Positions 17,235 through 25,748 of a stretch of DNA of 31,577 nt are shown here, piece by piece. This stretch comes from a virus: positions 1-31,577 of the IMG/VR virus record IMGVR_UViG_3300027708_000223. One strand, written 5' to 3'. The notes beneath the pieces are model-generated. The model searched no databases. It saw nothing but the letters and a program-made list of their open reading frames with translations, and had not been told where the DNA came from. A program made the position numbers and the translations under genes. Within the stretch, counting starts at the first letter, position 1. The number at the start of each line of letters is the position of its first letter.

Positions 17235-19439
17235 ATGGCTAAAAAATATCCAAAAAGTGACGTTATCAATGATGCTCAAGTTACCGGCGAGCAGGCTTAT
17301 GTTGCATGGGGAGACGATTTAGCCAGTAAACAAGAGGCCCTAAAACAATCTTCCGAATCAATGTCAGAATATACTCTAGTTCAAAAAGCTAGTGGCATGA
17401 GACGATATGGATTAGATTATTCAAATTTAGATAAGAATACTTCTGGCCGACCAGGATTAACAAGATCTGATTACGACTACTTCCGTCCAGACGAAGCAGT
17501 TCCTCGTGAAATCAAAATGATTATCAGACGAGCAGAAGATATTTATCAAAGAGTTGGTTTAGTAAAAAATGTTATTGATCTCATGGGTGACTTTGCTAGT
17601 CAAGGTATCAGACTAGTTCATAAAAATAAAAGAATAGAAAGATTCTATAGACAATGGTTTAAGAAGATTCGAGGAAAAGATCGTAGCGAAAGATTTTTAA
17701 ACAATCTATATAAGAGTGGTAACGTTGTTGTCAATAGACAAACTGGCAAACTAAGTCTTAAGGTTGCAGATAAACTATATAACTCTATTGCTTCTCCAGA
17801 CTTGCAAGTACAAGATTTATCCGAAGCTCAAGTAGAGAAAAGAGAAATTCCTTGGGTCTATACTTTCATTGATCCTTTCTTGGTGGACATTGCAGCTGGA
17901 GCATTATCTTCATTTACATCTAGCAAAGCTTATGAGCTACAACTTCCACCAGAGCTAAGAAAATTAATTAACAATCCAAAAACAGACGCAGAGAAAAAAG
18001 TTGTTGCTGGCCTTCCTCCTCAAATTATAGCAGCAGCAAAAAGTAGACTACCTTATCCGCTAGATACTAATAAGACTCTTGTATATCATTATAAGAAAGA
18101 TGATTGGCAGTCGTGGGCTTTTCCAATGGTATATGCCATTATGGATGATATCAATGTTATCGAAAAACTAAAGCTAGCAGATATGGCTGCTCTTGATGGT
18201 GCTATTTCTAATATTCGTATTTTTAAACTAGGCAGTTTAGAACACAAGATTGCTCCTACCAAAGCAGCAACAGCTAAACTGGCACAAATCCTAGGAAATA
18301 ATGTTGGTGGTGGTACAATGGATCTTGTTTGGGGACCAGATATTGAACTATTAGAATCCAAAACAGCAGTACATCAATTCTTGGGCGAGGGCAAATATAT
18401 TCCTCATATGAATAGCGTATATGCTGGTCTTGGTATTCCTCCAACTCTTACTGGAACCTTTGGAGCGGCTGGAACTACTAATAATTTTATTTCACTGAAG
18501 ACACTAACACAAAGACTACAATACGGCAGAGATGTATTAATAGATTTCTGGGAACAAGAAATTGCCCTAGTACAAAAAGCTATGGGATTCAGATATCCAG
18601 CTAGAATAGAATTTGATAGAATGGATCTTAGTAATGAAGATAGTGAGAAATCTTTGTTAGTGCAACTAGCAGATAGAAACCTTGTTTCTGATGAACTTAT
18701 TCAAACCAGATTTGGCCTTGATCCTGATATGGAAAAATCCAGACTCAATAAAGAATCTAGAGATAGAGATGGAAATAGAATGGTTAAAAAAGCTGGTCCC
18801 TGGTTTGATCCACAAGTGGAAAATGCTCTCAAGAAAATTGCATTACAAGGTGGTTCAGTAGCTCCTAGTCAAGTTGGACTTGAACTTGAGAAGAAAAAGA
18901 GTGGCGAAAAAACTGCACTCGAAATGAAACAACCCCCTGCGTCTGCACCCTCAACGAAGTTGGCAAATGATTCTCCTGAATCTTTGCCAGGATCGCCCGG
19001 CCAAGGTAGACCTAAAAATTCTAAAGACACTGAACAGAGGAAGACCAAAGTTTTCAAACCCCAGACCGGAGCTAAACTTTTATTATGGGCTTCTGAAGCA
19101 CAAGACAAGATTAGTCAAATTATCAACCCCATACTGCTAGAGTTTTATAATAAGAAAAATTTGAGAAGTTTATCTAGCGAAGAGACCAGAGAAATAGATC
19201 TTATTAAAACCAAAATTCTATTTACTCTTGACCCCCTATCAGCTATAGCCTCAGATAAAATTATTGACATACTAGGTAATCTTAGTCAGTTTGATAAAAA
19301 TGAAACAATATTGGCCTATAGTGTATGGCTTAAAGAACTCAAAGCTGATTTAAACAAAGAATTATCTGTTGATGAACACAAACAGGCCAAAGCTTCGTTT
19401 TATTCTATGGTGTATTCTTCTATAGAAAAAGAGGTATAA
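17235..19439 (+). CDS. Portal protein (734 aa)
   Basis: Large protein following terminase. EIKMIIRRAEDIYQRVGLVK and NVIDLMGDFASQGIRLVHKN are typical of a portal crown/wing start; GLGIPPTLTGTFGAAGTTNN in the middle resembles the conserved portal stretch before the stem. The C-terminal third is Lys/Glu/Ser rich (ELEKKKSGEKTALEMKQPPA) with a helical end. A 56-base AT-rich gap with no clear ribosome site separates it from terL. Confidence 0.85.
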   Translation: MAKKYPKSDVINDAQVTGEQAYVAWGDDLASKQEALKQSSESMSEYTLVQKASGMRRYGLDYSNLDKNTSGRPGLTRSDYDYFRPDEAVPREIKMIIRRAEDIYQRVGLVKNVIDLMGDFASQGIRLVHKNKRIERFYRQWFKKIRGKDRSERFLNNLYKSGNVVVNRQTGKLSLKVADKLYNSIASPDLQVQDLSEAQVEKREIPWVYTFIDPFLVDIAAGALSSFTSSKAYELQLPPELRKLINNPKTDAEKKVVAGLPPQIIAAAKSRLPYPLDTNKTLVYHYKKDDWQSWAFPMVYAIMDDINVIEKLKLADMAALDGAISNIRIFKLGSLEHKIAPTKAATAKLAQILGNNVGGGTMDLVWGPDIELLESKTAVHQFLGEGKYIPHMNSVYAGLGIPPTLTGTFGAAGTTNNFISLKTLTQRLQYGRDVLIDFWEQEIALVQKAMGFRYPARIEFDRMDLSNEDSEKSLLVQLADRNLVSDELIQTRFGLDPDMEKSRLNKESRDRDGNRMVKKAGPWFDPQVENALKKIALQGGSVAPSQVGLELEKKKSGEKTALEMKQPPASAPSTKLANDSPESLPGSPGQGRPKNSKDTEQRKTKVFKPQTGAKLLLWASEAQDKISQIINPILLEFYNKKNLRSLSSEETREIDLIKTKILFTLDPLSAIASDKIIDILGNLSQFDKNETILAYSVWLKELKADLNKELSVDEHKQAKASFYSMVYSSIEKEV

Positions 19440-19442
19440 ATA

Positions 19443-21089
19443 ATGCAAATATTTACAGCAGAACGTGAAGATGGCTTAGAGGCTAAAATATCCTCATCTG
19501 CATCAATTTCTTATGCTTCCATAGCAGAGCCATGTCACCCAAATAAGTCCCAAATCAGAAAATTTAAAAGTTTAGCATCTGTCCAAGATTCTGATCTATA
19601 TTATGTTCAGTCTATATTAGTTACTTCTTCATGGAATAAAAATGACGATATTTTTGATAAAGATGAAATATGGATGGCCAGAAATACTCCAGAAGATAAA
19701 CCAACAAACCTAGAACATGATGAGAATTTAATTATCGGCCATATTACTAGCAATTGGCCAATCACAGAAGATGGTATTCTTATTTCTGAAGATACTCCTA
19801 TTGAGAATCTTCCAGAAAAGTATCATATTTTAACTGGATCAGTAATTTATAGAGCTTTTACTAGTCCAGAATTAAAAGAAAGATCTGATAAGCTTATTGC
19901 AGAAATAGAGTCTGGTGATATGTTTGTTAGTATGGAGTGTTTCTTTAAGGGTTTTGATTATGGTTTATTAGATAAGTCTACTGGAACATATAAAACTTTA
20001 GCTCGTAATGAAAACACTGCATATTTAACAAAATACTTAAGAGCTTATGGTGGATTAGGAGAACATGACAATTATAAGATAGGTAGAGTATTAAGAAATA
20101 TTACATTTTCTGGTAAAGGATATGTTGAAAAACCAGCTAATCCAGAAAGTATTATTTTTAACAAAAACATAATTGATGACTTGTTTACTAAAAAAAGTAA
20201 CGATTTATCAATAGCAGGTGTATCTAACAATCAGTTAACCTCTAAAGTGGAGAATAATATTATGAGTTCAGACAATAAAGTAGCAGAAACAACCGAAAAG
20301 GTCGAAACAGTAACAGAAGCTGTTGTCGCCACAGAATCTGCTCCAAAGGCCACAGTAGAAGCTTCAACAGAAAATACAACAACAGAACCCGAAACATCTA
20401 GTGCAAAAGATGAGCTAATTGCTTCTCTTACAGCTGAAGTCGAAGCCCTCAAGGCTATGAACGAAGCTATGGCCAAGAAGATGAAGGAACCAGAAGAAAA
20501 GAATGAAGTAGAAGATAAAAAAGAAAGCAAAAAAGAAGAAGATAAAGAAGAAGACACAGAAGCAGCCAAGAAGCTCAAAGTCAAAGAAGACGAAGACGCT
20601 AAAGATGAAGAGAATAAGAATCTTAAGGCAGCTTTAGAAGCAGCTAATGAAGTTATTGCTGGCTATAAGATGAAAGAAGAAGAGATGGCCAAGAAAGAAA
20701 AGAAGATGAAGAGAAAGGCCTCTCTACTTGATTGTGGTTTTGATGCTGAATCAGCAGAAGCTACAGTTGAAAAATTTGATAATCTTAATGACGATGCTTT
20801 TGAAGCCATGACTAGTTTATTTGCTGGCAAAATGCCACCATGGTTGGAAAAGATTAAAAAAGATGATAAAACTTCAAAAGACAAAAAAGAAGATGAAGAT
20901 ACTGATACCAAGGAAAAGAAGAAAGCTTCCGAAGATACAGTAGACGCATCTGCTCTTGACACAGTTGAAGTTGAAGAGACTGTAAATCTCAGTGTTAGTA
21001 GTGAAACATCATCAGTTGACACCACTCGTGCTGAATTAATTGAATTTGTTTGTGCTAGACTAGGTAAAAAACTTAACAAGGGAGAATAA
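19443..21089 (+). CDS. Prohead protease fused to scaffold (548 aa)
   Basis: Residues about 1-245 look like a capsid maturation protease: NLEHDENLIIGHITSNWPIT with candidate His, DMFVSMECFFKG with candidate Ser. From residue about 274 the chain is low-complexity acidic/basic coiled coil (EKNEVEDKKESKKEEDKEED), as in scaffolds. An in-frame ATG at 20262 (MSSDNKVAETTEKV), preceded by GGAG, could yield the scaffold alone. Start 4 bases after the portal stop. Confidence 0.8.
   Translation: MQIFTAEREDGLEAKISSSASISYASIAEPCHPNKSQIRKFKSLASVQDSDLYYVQSILVTSSWNKNDDIFDKDEIWMARNTPEDKPTNLEHDENLIIGHITSNWPITEDGILISEDTPIENLPEKYHILTGSVIYRAFTSPELKERSDKLIAEIESGDMFVSMECFFKGFDYGLLDKSTGTYKTLARNENTAYLTKYLRAYGGLGEHDNYKIGRVLRNITFSGKGYVEKPANPESIIFNKNIIDDLFTKKSNDLSIAGVSNNQLTSKVENNIMSSDNKVAETTEKVETVTEAVVATESAPKATVEASTENTTTEPETSSAKDELIASLTAEVEALKAMNEAMAKKMKEPEEKNEVEDKKESKKEEDKEEDTEAAKKLKVKEDEDAKDEENKNLKAALEAANEVIAGYKMKEEEMAKKEKKMKRKASLLDCGFDAESAEATVEKFDNLNDDAFEAMTSLFAGKMPPWLEKIKKDDKTSKDKKEDEDTDTKEKKKASEDTVDASALDTVEVEETVNLSVSSETSSVDTTRAELIEFVCARLGKKLNKGE
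20262..21089 (+). CDS. Possible internal start: free scaffold protein
   Basis: In-frame ATG within the protease/scaffold gene with GGAG 9 bases upstream, at the border between the globular and low-complexity parts. This copies the lambda C/Nu3 arrangement. The product would be 275 aa. Confidence 0.5.
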   Translation: MSSDNKVAETTEKVETVTEAVVATESAPKATVEASTENTTTEPETSSAKDELIASLTAEVEALKAMNEAMAKKMKEPEEKNEVEDKKESKKEEDKEEDTEAAKKLKVKEDEDAKDEENKNLKAALEAANEVIAGYKMKEEEMAKKEKKMKRKASLLDCGFDAESAEATVEKFDNLNDDAFEAMTSLFAGKMPPWLEKIKKDDKTSKDKKEDEDTDTKEKKKASEDTVDASALDTVEVEETVNLSVSSETSSVDTTRAELIEFVCARLGKKLNKGE

Positions 21090-21090
21090 C

Positions 21091-21546
21091 ATGGCTCTTA
21101 AACCAGATCGTATCGAACTCTTAACAGATATTTCTTTTTTCTCTAACGCAGTTAGTGAAAGAGGCGGCATAGCTTCTGCTGTAACAAGTGGTTCCGGCGT
21201 TGCTATGGATGATGCCAATGCTGTTGTTGCTTATGCTGCCACAGTAAGTGGTTCAAAGCCTCTCGGTATCCTACTCAATGACGTTGTGAATCTTGATCTA
21301 ACAAGACAGCACATCAACTGGCACAAAGATGAAGTACAATTGGGTGGCAAGGTCTCCCTACTTCGTCAGGGTCAAGTAACAACTAATATGTTAGTTGCTG
21401 CTATTACTCCTGCTGCTGGTGTCGATGCCTATGTTGGTGCTAGTGGCCTCATTGGCACATCAAGTACTAATAGTGTGAAAATTGGCACCTTCTTGGGGTC
21501 AAAAGATTCTGATGGTTATGTCAAATTATCAGTAAACATTGCTTAA
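21091..21546 (+). CDS. Head decoration / stabilisation protein (151 aa)
   Basis: Short protein between scaffold and capsid genes, the usual place of decoration proteins. Rich in Gly, Ala, Val with beta pattern (GGIASAVTSGSGVAMDDANA, GKVSLLRQGQVTTNMLVAAI, GYVKLSVNIA). A strong ribosome site AAGGGAGAATAAC precedes the ATG. The identification rests mainly on position, size and composition. Confidence 0.7.
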   Translation: MALKPDRIELLTDISFFSNAVSERGGIASAVTSGSGVAMDDANAVVAYAATVSGSKPLGILLNDVVNLDLTRQHINWHKDEVQLGGKVSLLRQGQVTTNMLVAAITPAAGVDAYVGASGLIGTSSTNSVKIGTFLGSKDSDGYVKLSVNIA

Positions 21547-21567
21547 GCTTTAACAAGGGAGAAAAAA

Positions 21568-22578
21568 ATGTCAGTTAACACAAAAGCATTTAAACCAACA
21601 CCCGAACTAACAGATCTTCTCGTTCGTTCAGGTTCACCAAATAGAGAAGTAGCCTTAGCTGCTAACTCTGAGTTTGCCAAAGCTCTAGAGCTACCACTAA
21701 GACAAGGTCTCTTGAGTGGTGATATTCTTGATGGTATTTTCGAGCCAATTCAACTTGCTCAAAGTGCCACTCCAGAATTTCCACTCGATTTCCTTGCTCC
21801 TGGCACGGAAAAAGACTTTGTGGCCTACACTGTTCCTAACCACGGTTATATTCCAGAGCGTCACGTTGAAGGCGATTACGTCATGGTTCCAACCTATGAC
21901 ATCGGCGCCTCAATTGACTACCTCCTAAAGTATGCTCGTGATGCTCGTTGGGACGTTGTTGGTCGCGCAATGGAAGTACTAGAAGGTTCATTTGTTAAGA
22001 AGATGAATGATGATGGTTGGCACACATTGCTAGCCGCTGGTGTTGACCGTAACATTGTTGTTTATGACAGCGATGCCTCAGCCGGTCTATTCACAAAGCG
22101 TCTAGTAAGTCTAATGAAGACAGTTATGCGTCGCAATGGCGGCGGTAACAGTGCTTCTAACAACCGTGGGTTGCTAACAGACCTTTACGTCTCACCAGAG
22201 TCAATGGAAGATATCCGTAGTTGGGGTATCGATCAAGTTGATGAAGTGACCCGTAGAGAAATCTACACAGCTGCTGATGGCACACTAAACCGTGTTTTCA
22301 GTATCAACCTTCATGATCTTGACGAACTAGGCGAAGGCCAAGAGTACCAGCTATTCTATAGCAACACACTCAGTGGCAGTTTACCAAGTGGCAAGAGTGA
22401 AGTAATCGTCGGTCTTGATCTACGCAAGAGAGACAGCTTCATAATGCCAGTTCGTGAACAAGTTCAGGTCTTCGAAGACGATACACTACATCGTCAGAAG
22501 AGAGCTGGTTTCTACGGTTGGGCTGAACAGGGTTTTGCTGTTCTTGACAACCGCAGAGTTCTACTCGGCGCTCTATAA
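21568..22578 (+). CDS. Major capsid protein (336 aa)
   Basis: GTEKDFVAYTVPNHGYIPER then HVEGDYVMVPTYDIGASIDY, WHTLLAAGVDRNIVVYDSDA and LLTDLYVSPESMEDIRSWGI follow the E-loop / P-domain / A-domain order of HK97-fold capsids. RRVLLGAL at the end. Ribosome site AAGGGAGAAAAAA is nearly the same as for the decoration gene. More G/C at third positions than neighbouring genes, fitting high expression. Followed by a strong terminator. Confidence 0.9.
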   Translation: MSVNTKAFKPTPELTDLLVRSGSPNREVALAANSEFAKALELPLRQGLLSGDILDGIFEPIQLAQSATPEFPLDFLAPGTEKDFVAYTVPNHGYIPERHVEGDYVMVPTYDIGASIDYLLKYARDARWDVVGRAMEVLEGSFVKKMNDDGWHTLLAAGVDRNIVVYDSDASAGLFTKRLVSLMKTVMRRNGGGNSASNNRGLLTDLYVSPESMEDIRSWGIDQVDEVTRREIYTAADGTLNRVFSINLHDLDELGEGQEYQLFYSNTLSGSLPSGKSEVIVGLDLRKRDSFIMPVREQVQVFEDDTLHRQKRAGFYGWAEQGFAVLDNRRVLLGAL

Positions 22579-22606
22579 TATCTAGTAACTAGATAAGATT
22601 AAAATC

Positions 22607-22645
22607 AGAAGGGTCCAGTAAGCAATTACTGGCCCTTCTTTTTTA
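22607..22645 (+). terminator. Strong rho-independent terminator after the capsid gene
   Basis: AGAAGGG-T-CCAGTAA pairs with TTACTGG-CCCTTCT around GCAA, then T-run. Preceded by a small ATCTAG/CTAGAT palindrome (22581-22595). The remainder up to 22740 holds no gene; it is AT-rich and may carry a promoter I cannot define. Confidence 0.9.
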
Positions 22646-22740
22646 TATCTCTAGTATAGTTTAAGGTTAAGGTGTATCTATAGATAGGTATCCCAGAATT
22701 AATTATAGTTGGCCAACCATAAATCTTAAGGGCCTAAAAC

Positions 22741-23148
22741 ATGGCAGCAGGTAAATACGACTTTGCTATAGAACAAGGAACCTCTTTTAGAATATCTTTT
22801 ATCTATAAAGATACCAATGGAAATCCTATTAATTTAACTGGTTGGTGTGCTAGATTAATATGGAAAACTAATCTAAGTACAGTACAAACATTTAGTTCTA
22901 AAAATACAGATTACGGGTTATATAAGTTTACGATTGATGCACCAAACGGTAAATTAACTTTATTAATGCCAGCCACCACCACTAACGGATTTAATTTTAA
23001 TACGGCTAAATATGATGTTGAATTACAATCTCCAGACGAATTATATGCTAATGGAGGAGGTAAATATTTAACTCGTATTCTTTTTGGAACAGTTACTGTT
23101 GTTAAACGATTTAGTCAATCATCTAACATATTGGATTGTCAAATATGA
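22741..23148 (+). CDS. Beta-sandwich neck/tail-associated protein (135 aa)
   Basis: YDFAIEQGTSFRISFIYKDT then NGNPINLTGWCARLIWK, NGKLTLLMPATTTNGF and KYDVELQSPDE. The IEQGTxFxxxFxYKDxxGxPIxLTGxxAR pattern is common in phage structural modules (baseplate or fibre-linked, similar to BppU-type N-domains). Exact role unknown. Start 741 bases frame-clean, 4-base overlap with the next gene. Confidence 0.75.
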   Translation: MAAGKYDFAIEQGTSFRISFIYKDTNGNPINLTGWCARLIWKTNLSTVQTFSSKNTDYGLYKFTIDAPNGKLTLLMPATTTNGFNFNTAKYDVELQSPDELYANGGGKYLTRILFGTVTVVKRFSQSSNILDCQI

Positions 23149-23408
23149 GTGATTTTATAGTTGAAATTACAGATACAGATGCTAGTATTATTGAGATAGA
23201 AACTAGTTTTTTAGATAATATCAATAACATTGATATTGAAAGATATGAAATTTATAACGTAGAAATTATTAATACCGAAAAAATACTTCCAAGCGATTTA
23301 CCAGATACATATCCTATGAATAAAATAATTGGTGATTTATCAGTATATAGAATCTCTGGACTTAACGATTATTTAAACCATTATACTTTTGACTGTGGTA
23401 CTCCATAA
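23145..23408 (+). CDS. Small structural protein with C-terminal CGTP motif (87 aa)
   Basis: Start at ATG 23145 (MSDFIVEITDTDASIIEIET), overlapping the previous stop (ATGA). Acidic, beta-rich (IDIERYEIYNVEIINTEKIL). It ends FDCGTP, which resembles the IDGGTP ends of the next two proteins. Probably part of the same fibre assembly. Confidence 0.7.
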   Translation: MSDFIVEITDTDASIIEIETSFLDNINNIDIERYEIYNVEIINTEKILPSDLPDTYPMNKIIGDLSVYRISGLNDYLNHYTFDCGTP

Positions 23409-23431
23409 CTTTTAAATAAAGGTCTATAAAC

Positions 23432-25000
23432 ATGCCAGCACTAACTAGAATACAACTCAGAAGAGGCACTGCGGGAGTGGGGTCGTATCAATGGACCAGC
23501 CAAGTTCTATATGCCGGAGAAATTGGTTATGAAACTGATACAGGAAAATTCAAGGTGGGTGATGGATCAACAATATGGTCATCCTTACCCTATGCTGCTG
23601 TTCTTCCTTCAGAATTAAATGAGAGTATTGATGATAGGGTAGATGCTTTAGTGGTTGCTGGTACTGGTATTGTTAAGTCATATAATGATGCATCTAATAC
23701 TCTTACTTTATCGAGCCCATTAAGTGCTGGTAGTGGTATTGTGTTAGGCTATAGTAGTGGTACTTATACTATTAGTGTTAGTAATCCTACTATTGATTCT
23801 AGTCTAGTTACAGACTTTAGTGAAGCTGTTGATGATAGAGTATATGCTTTATTATCTGCCGGATCAAATATTCAGCTAACATACAATAATGCTGGTAATT
23901 CTTTATCAGTTGCTGTTACTGGAGTTAGTTTGCCCGGACACACTCACACAGCATCTAATATTACGGATTTTAATACAGCAGTAAGAACAAACACACTCGA
24001 CCAACTAGCTGCCCCAACTTCTTCTATTTCTTTAAATAGTCAAAAAATTACTAATCTTGCTACTCCAACAAGCGATAGCGATGCTGCTACAAAAGCATAT
24101 GTTGATGCTCTTAAACAAGGACTTGACATTAAACAAAGTGTTAGGGTAGCTACAACTGCTAATATAACTTTAAGTGGCACTCAAACCATAGATGGCGTTG
24201 CCGTATCTGTTGGCGATAGAGTTTTAGTTAAAGATCAAACTACAGGAAGCAATAATGGTATATATGTAGTAGCAGCTAGTACATGGTCACGAGATACTGA
24301 TGCTGATACTAGTGCAAAAATTACTGCTGGTATGTTTACCTTTGTTACTGAAGGAACAACCAACTCAGATTCTGGATGGGTACTAACAACTAATGATGCT
24401 ATTGTTTTAGGAACAACATCTTTAGCATTTTCTCAATTTAGTGGTGCTGGTCAAATTACTGCTGGATCTGGTCTTACTAAAACTGGTAATACAATAGACG
24501 TTGGAACAGCTAGTTCAAGTAGGATAGTAGTAAATGCAGATAACATCGATCTTGCCACAGTTTCCCAAAGTAATACTACGGGTTCTGCTAGTTCTTCTTT
24601 TATTCAGAGCGTTGGAGTTGATTCTTATGGTCGTGTTACCGGTGTAGTTAGTGGATCAATTAATGTTGTTGATGCTACTTCTTCTGTCAAAGGTATCGCT
24701 ACATTTGATGTGGGAGATTTTCTTGTTACTTCTGGTAATGTGGTTATTAAAACTGCTGGTGTGGATAATGCTCAGTTAGCTAATAGCTCAGTTACTGTTG
24801 GGTCCACATCTATTTCTTTGGGTGCATCAGCTACAACTTTGGCTGGATTATCATCAGTAACTAGCACATCCTTTACCGGGGCTTTGACTGGTAATGCTAG
24901 TAGCGCAACAGCACTCCAGACTGCTCGTACTATCAACGGGACTAGTTTTGATGGGACAGCAAATATTACCATATCATCAATTGACGGTGGAACTCCCTGA
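23432..25000 (+). CDS. Tail fibre protein with MTD-N-like head domain (522 aa)
   Basis: Residues about 1-55 (TRIQLRRGTAGVG, LYAGEIGYETDTGKFKVGDG, STIWSSLPY) match the RRGT..W.....L..GE.G...dT..lKiGDG.t.W domain at the head of many phage fibres (major tropism determinant N-domain-like). Then repeats of SAGSGIVLGYSSGTYTISVS type, a TKAYVDALKQGLDIKQSVRV / GDRVLVKDQTTGSNNGIYVV fibre module, and an end at SSIDGGTP. Long and Gly/Ser/Thr rich, as expected for a trimeric fibre. Confidence 0.85.
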   Translation: MPALTRIQLRRGTAGVGSYQWTSQVLYAGEIGYETDTGKFKVGDGSTIWSSLPYAAVLPSELNESIDDRVDALVVAGTGIVKSYNDASNTLTLSSPLSAGSGIVLGYSSGTYTISVSNPTIDSSLVTDFSEAVDDRVYALLSAGSNIQLTYNNAGNSLSVAVTGVSLPGHTHTASNITDFNTAVRTNTLDQLAAPTSSISLNSQKITNLATPTSDSDAATKAYVDALKQGLDIKQSVRVATTANITLSGTQTIDGVAVSVGDRVLVKDQTTGSNNGIYVVAASTWSRDTDADTSAKITAGMFTFVTEGTTNSDSGWVLTTNDAIVLGTTSLAFSQFSGAGQITAGSGLTKTGNTIDVGTASSSRIVVNADNIDLATVSQSNTTGSASSSFIQSVGVDSYGRVTGVVSGSINVVDATSSVKGIATFDVGDFLVTSGNVVIKTAGVDNAQLANSSVTVGSTSISLGASATTLAGLSSVTSTSFTGALTGNASSATALQTARTINGTSFDGTANITISSIDGGTP

Positions 25001-25019
25001 TTTTAGTTAGGATTATTTA

Positions 25020-25736
25020 ATGAGCAGAATTACTAATATACAGATTAGAAAAGGAACATCAACAGAATGGAGTTCTGCTAATCCAGTATTAGCTAGTGGC
25101 GAGCCAGGATATGATATTACAAATAAAAGTTTAAAGATAGGTGATGGATCTACGACTTGGTCAAGTTTAAGTAGTATTAATCTATTAACTTCAAATATTA
25201 CTAATTTTGCTAGTGGTGTTAATGCTCTTATTGATAATGCTGTTAGTGCAAGTATTGTTGGTGGTAGCGGAGTTGATATCGTATATAGTAGTGGGACAAA
25301 TACTCTTACTATTAGTAGTGCTTTAACAGCAGGAAGTGGTATCTCTCTTAGCCAGAATAGTGGCAATTATACTATTTCTTTAAATACTAGTGGTGTTGAT
25401 AATTCTAAATTAGCTAATAGTTCTGTTACTATTGGTTTAACACCAGTTAGTCTTGGCGGAAGTATTACCTCGATATCAGGACTAAGTAGTGTTAGTAGCA
25501 CATCGTTTGTTGGTAACTTGACCGGTACTGCTACAAACGCTAATAATATTGAAGTAGATCTTAGCACAAGTAATGTAAATAGTCTTGTATTTGTTAATGG
25601 CACAGATGGTAATCTTAAACCAAGTGTCAATAATAATCTCAAATTTAATGCATCAAGTAACGAGCTATTTGGTTCATTAAATACAACGCCAACAACAACA
25701 TTAAAATACTTTACTATAGATGGTGGAACCCCATAA
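25020..25736 (+). CDS. Short tail fibre protein, MTD-N-like domain (238 aa)
   Basis: ITNIQIRKGTSTEWSSANPV, then LASGEPGYDITNKSLKIGDG and STTWSSLSS: same head domain as 23432 and 30467. A shared internal block (NSKLANSSVTIGLTPVSLGG) is repeated from the preceding gene, pointing to duplication. Ends FTIDGGTP. Confidence 0.8.
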   Translation: MSRITNIQIRKGTSTEWSSANPVLASGEPGYDITNKSLKIGDGSTTWSSLSSINLLTSNITNFASGVNALIDNAVSASIVGGSGVDIVYSSGTNTLTISSALTAGSGISLSQNSGNYTISLNTSGVDNSKLANSSVTIGLTPVSLGGSITSISGLSSVSSTSFVGNLTGTATNANNIEVDLSTSNVNSLVFVNGTDGNLKPSVNNNLKFNASSNELFGSLNTTPTTTLKYFTIDGGTP

Positions 25737-25748
25737 TTAAGGTTGTTA

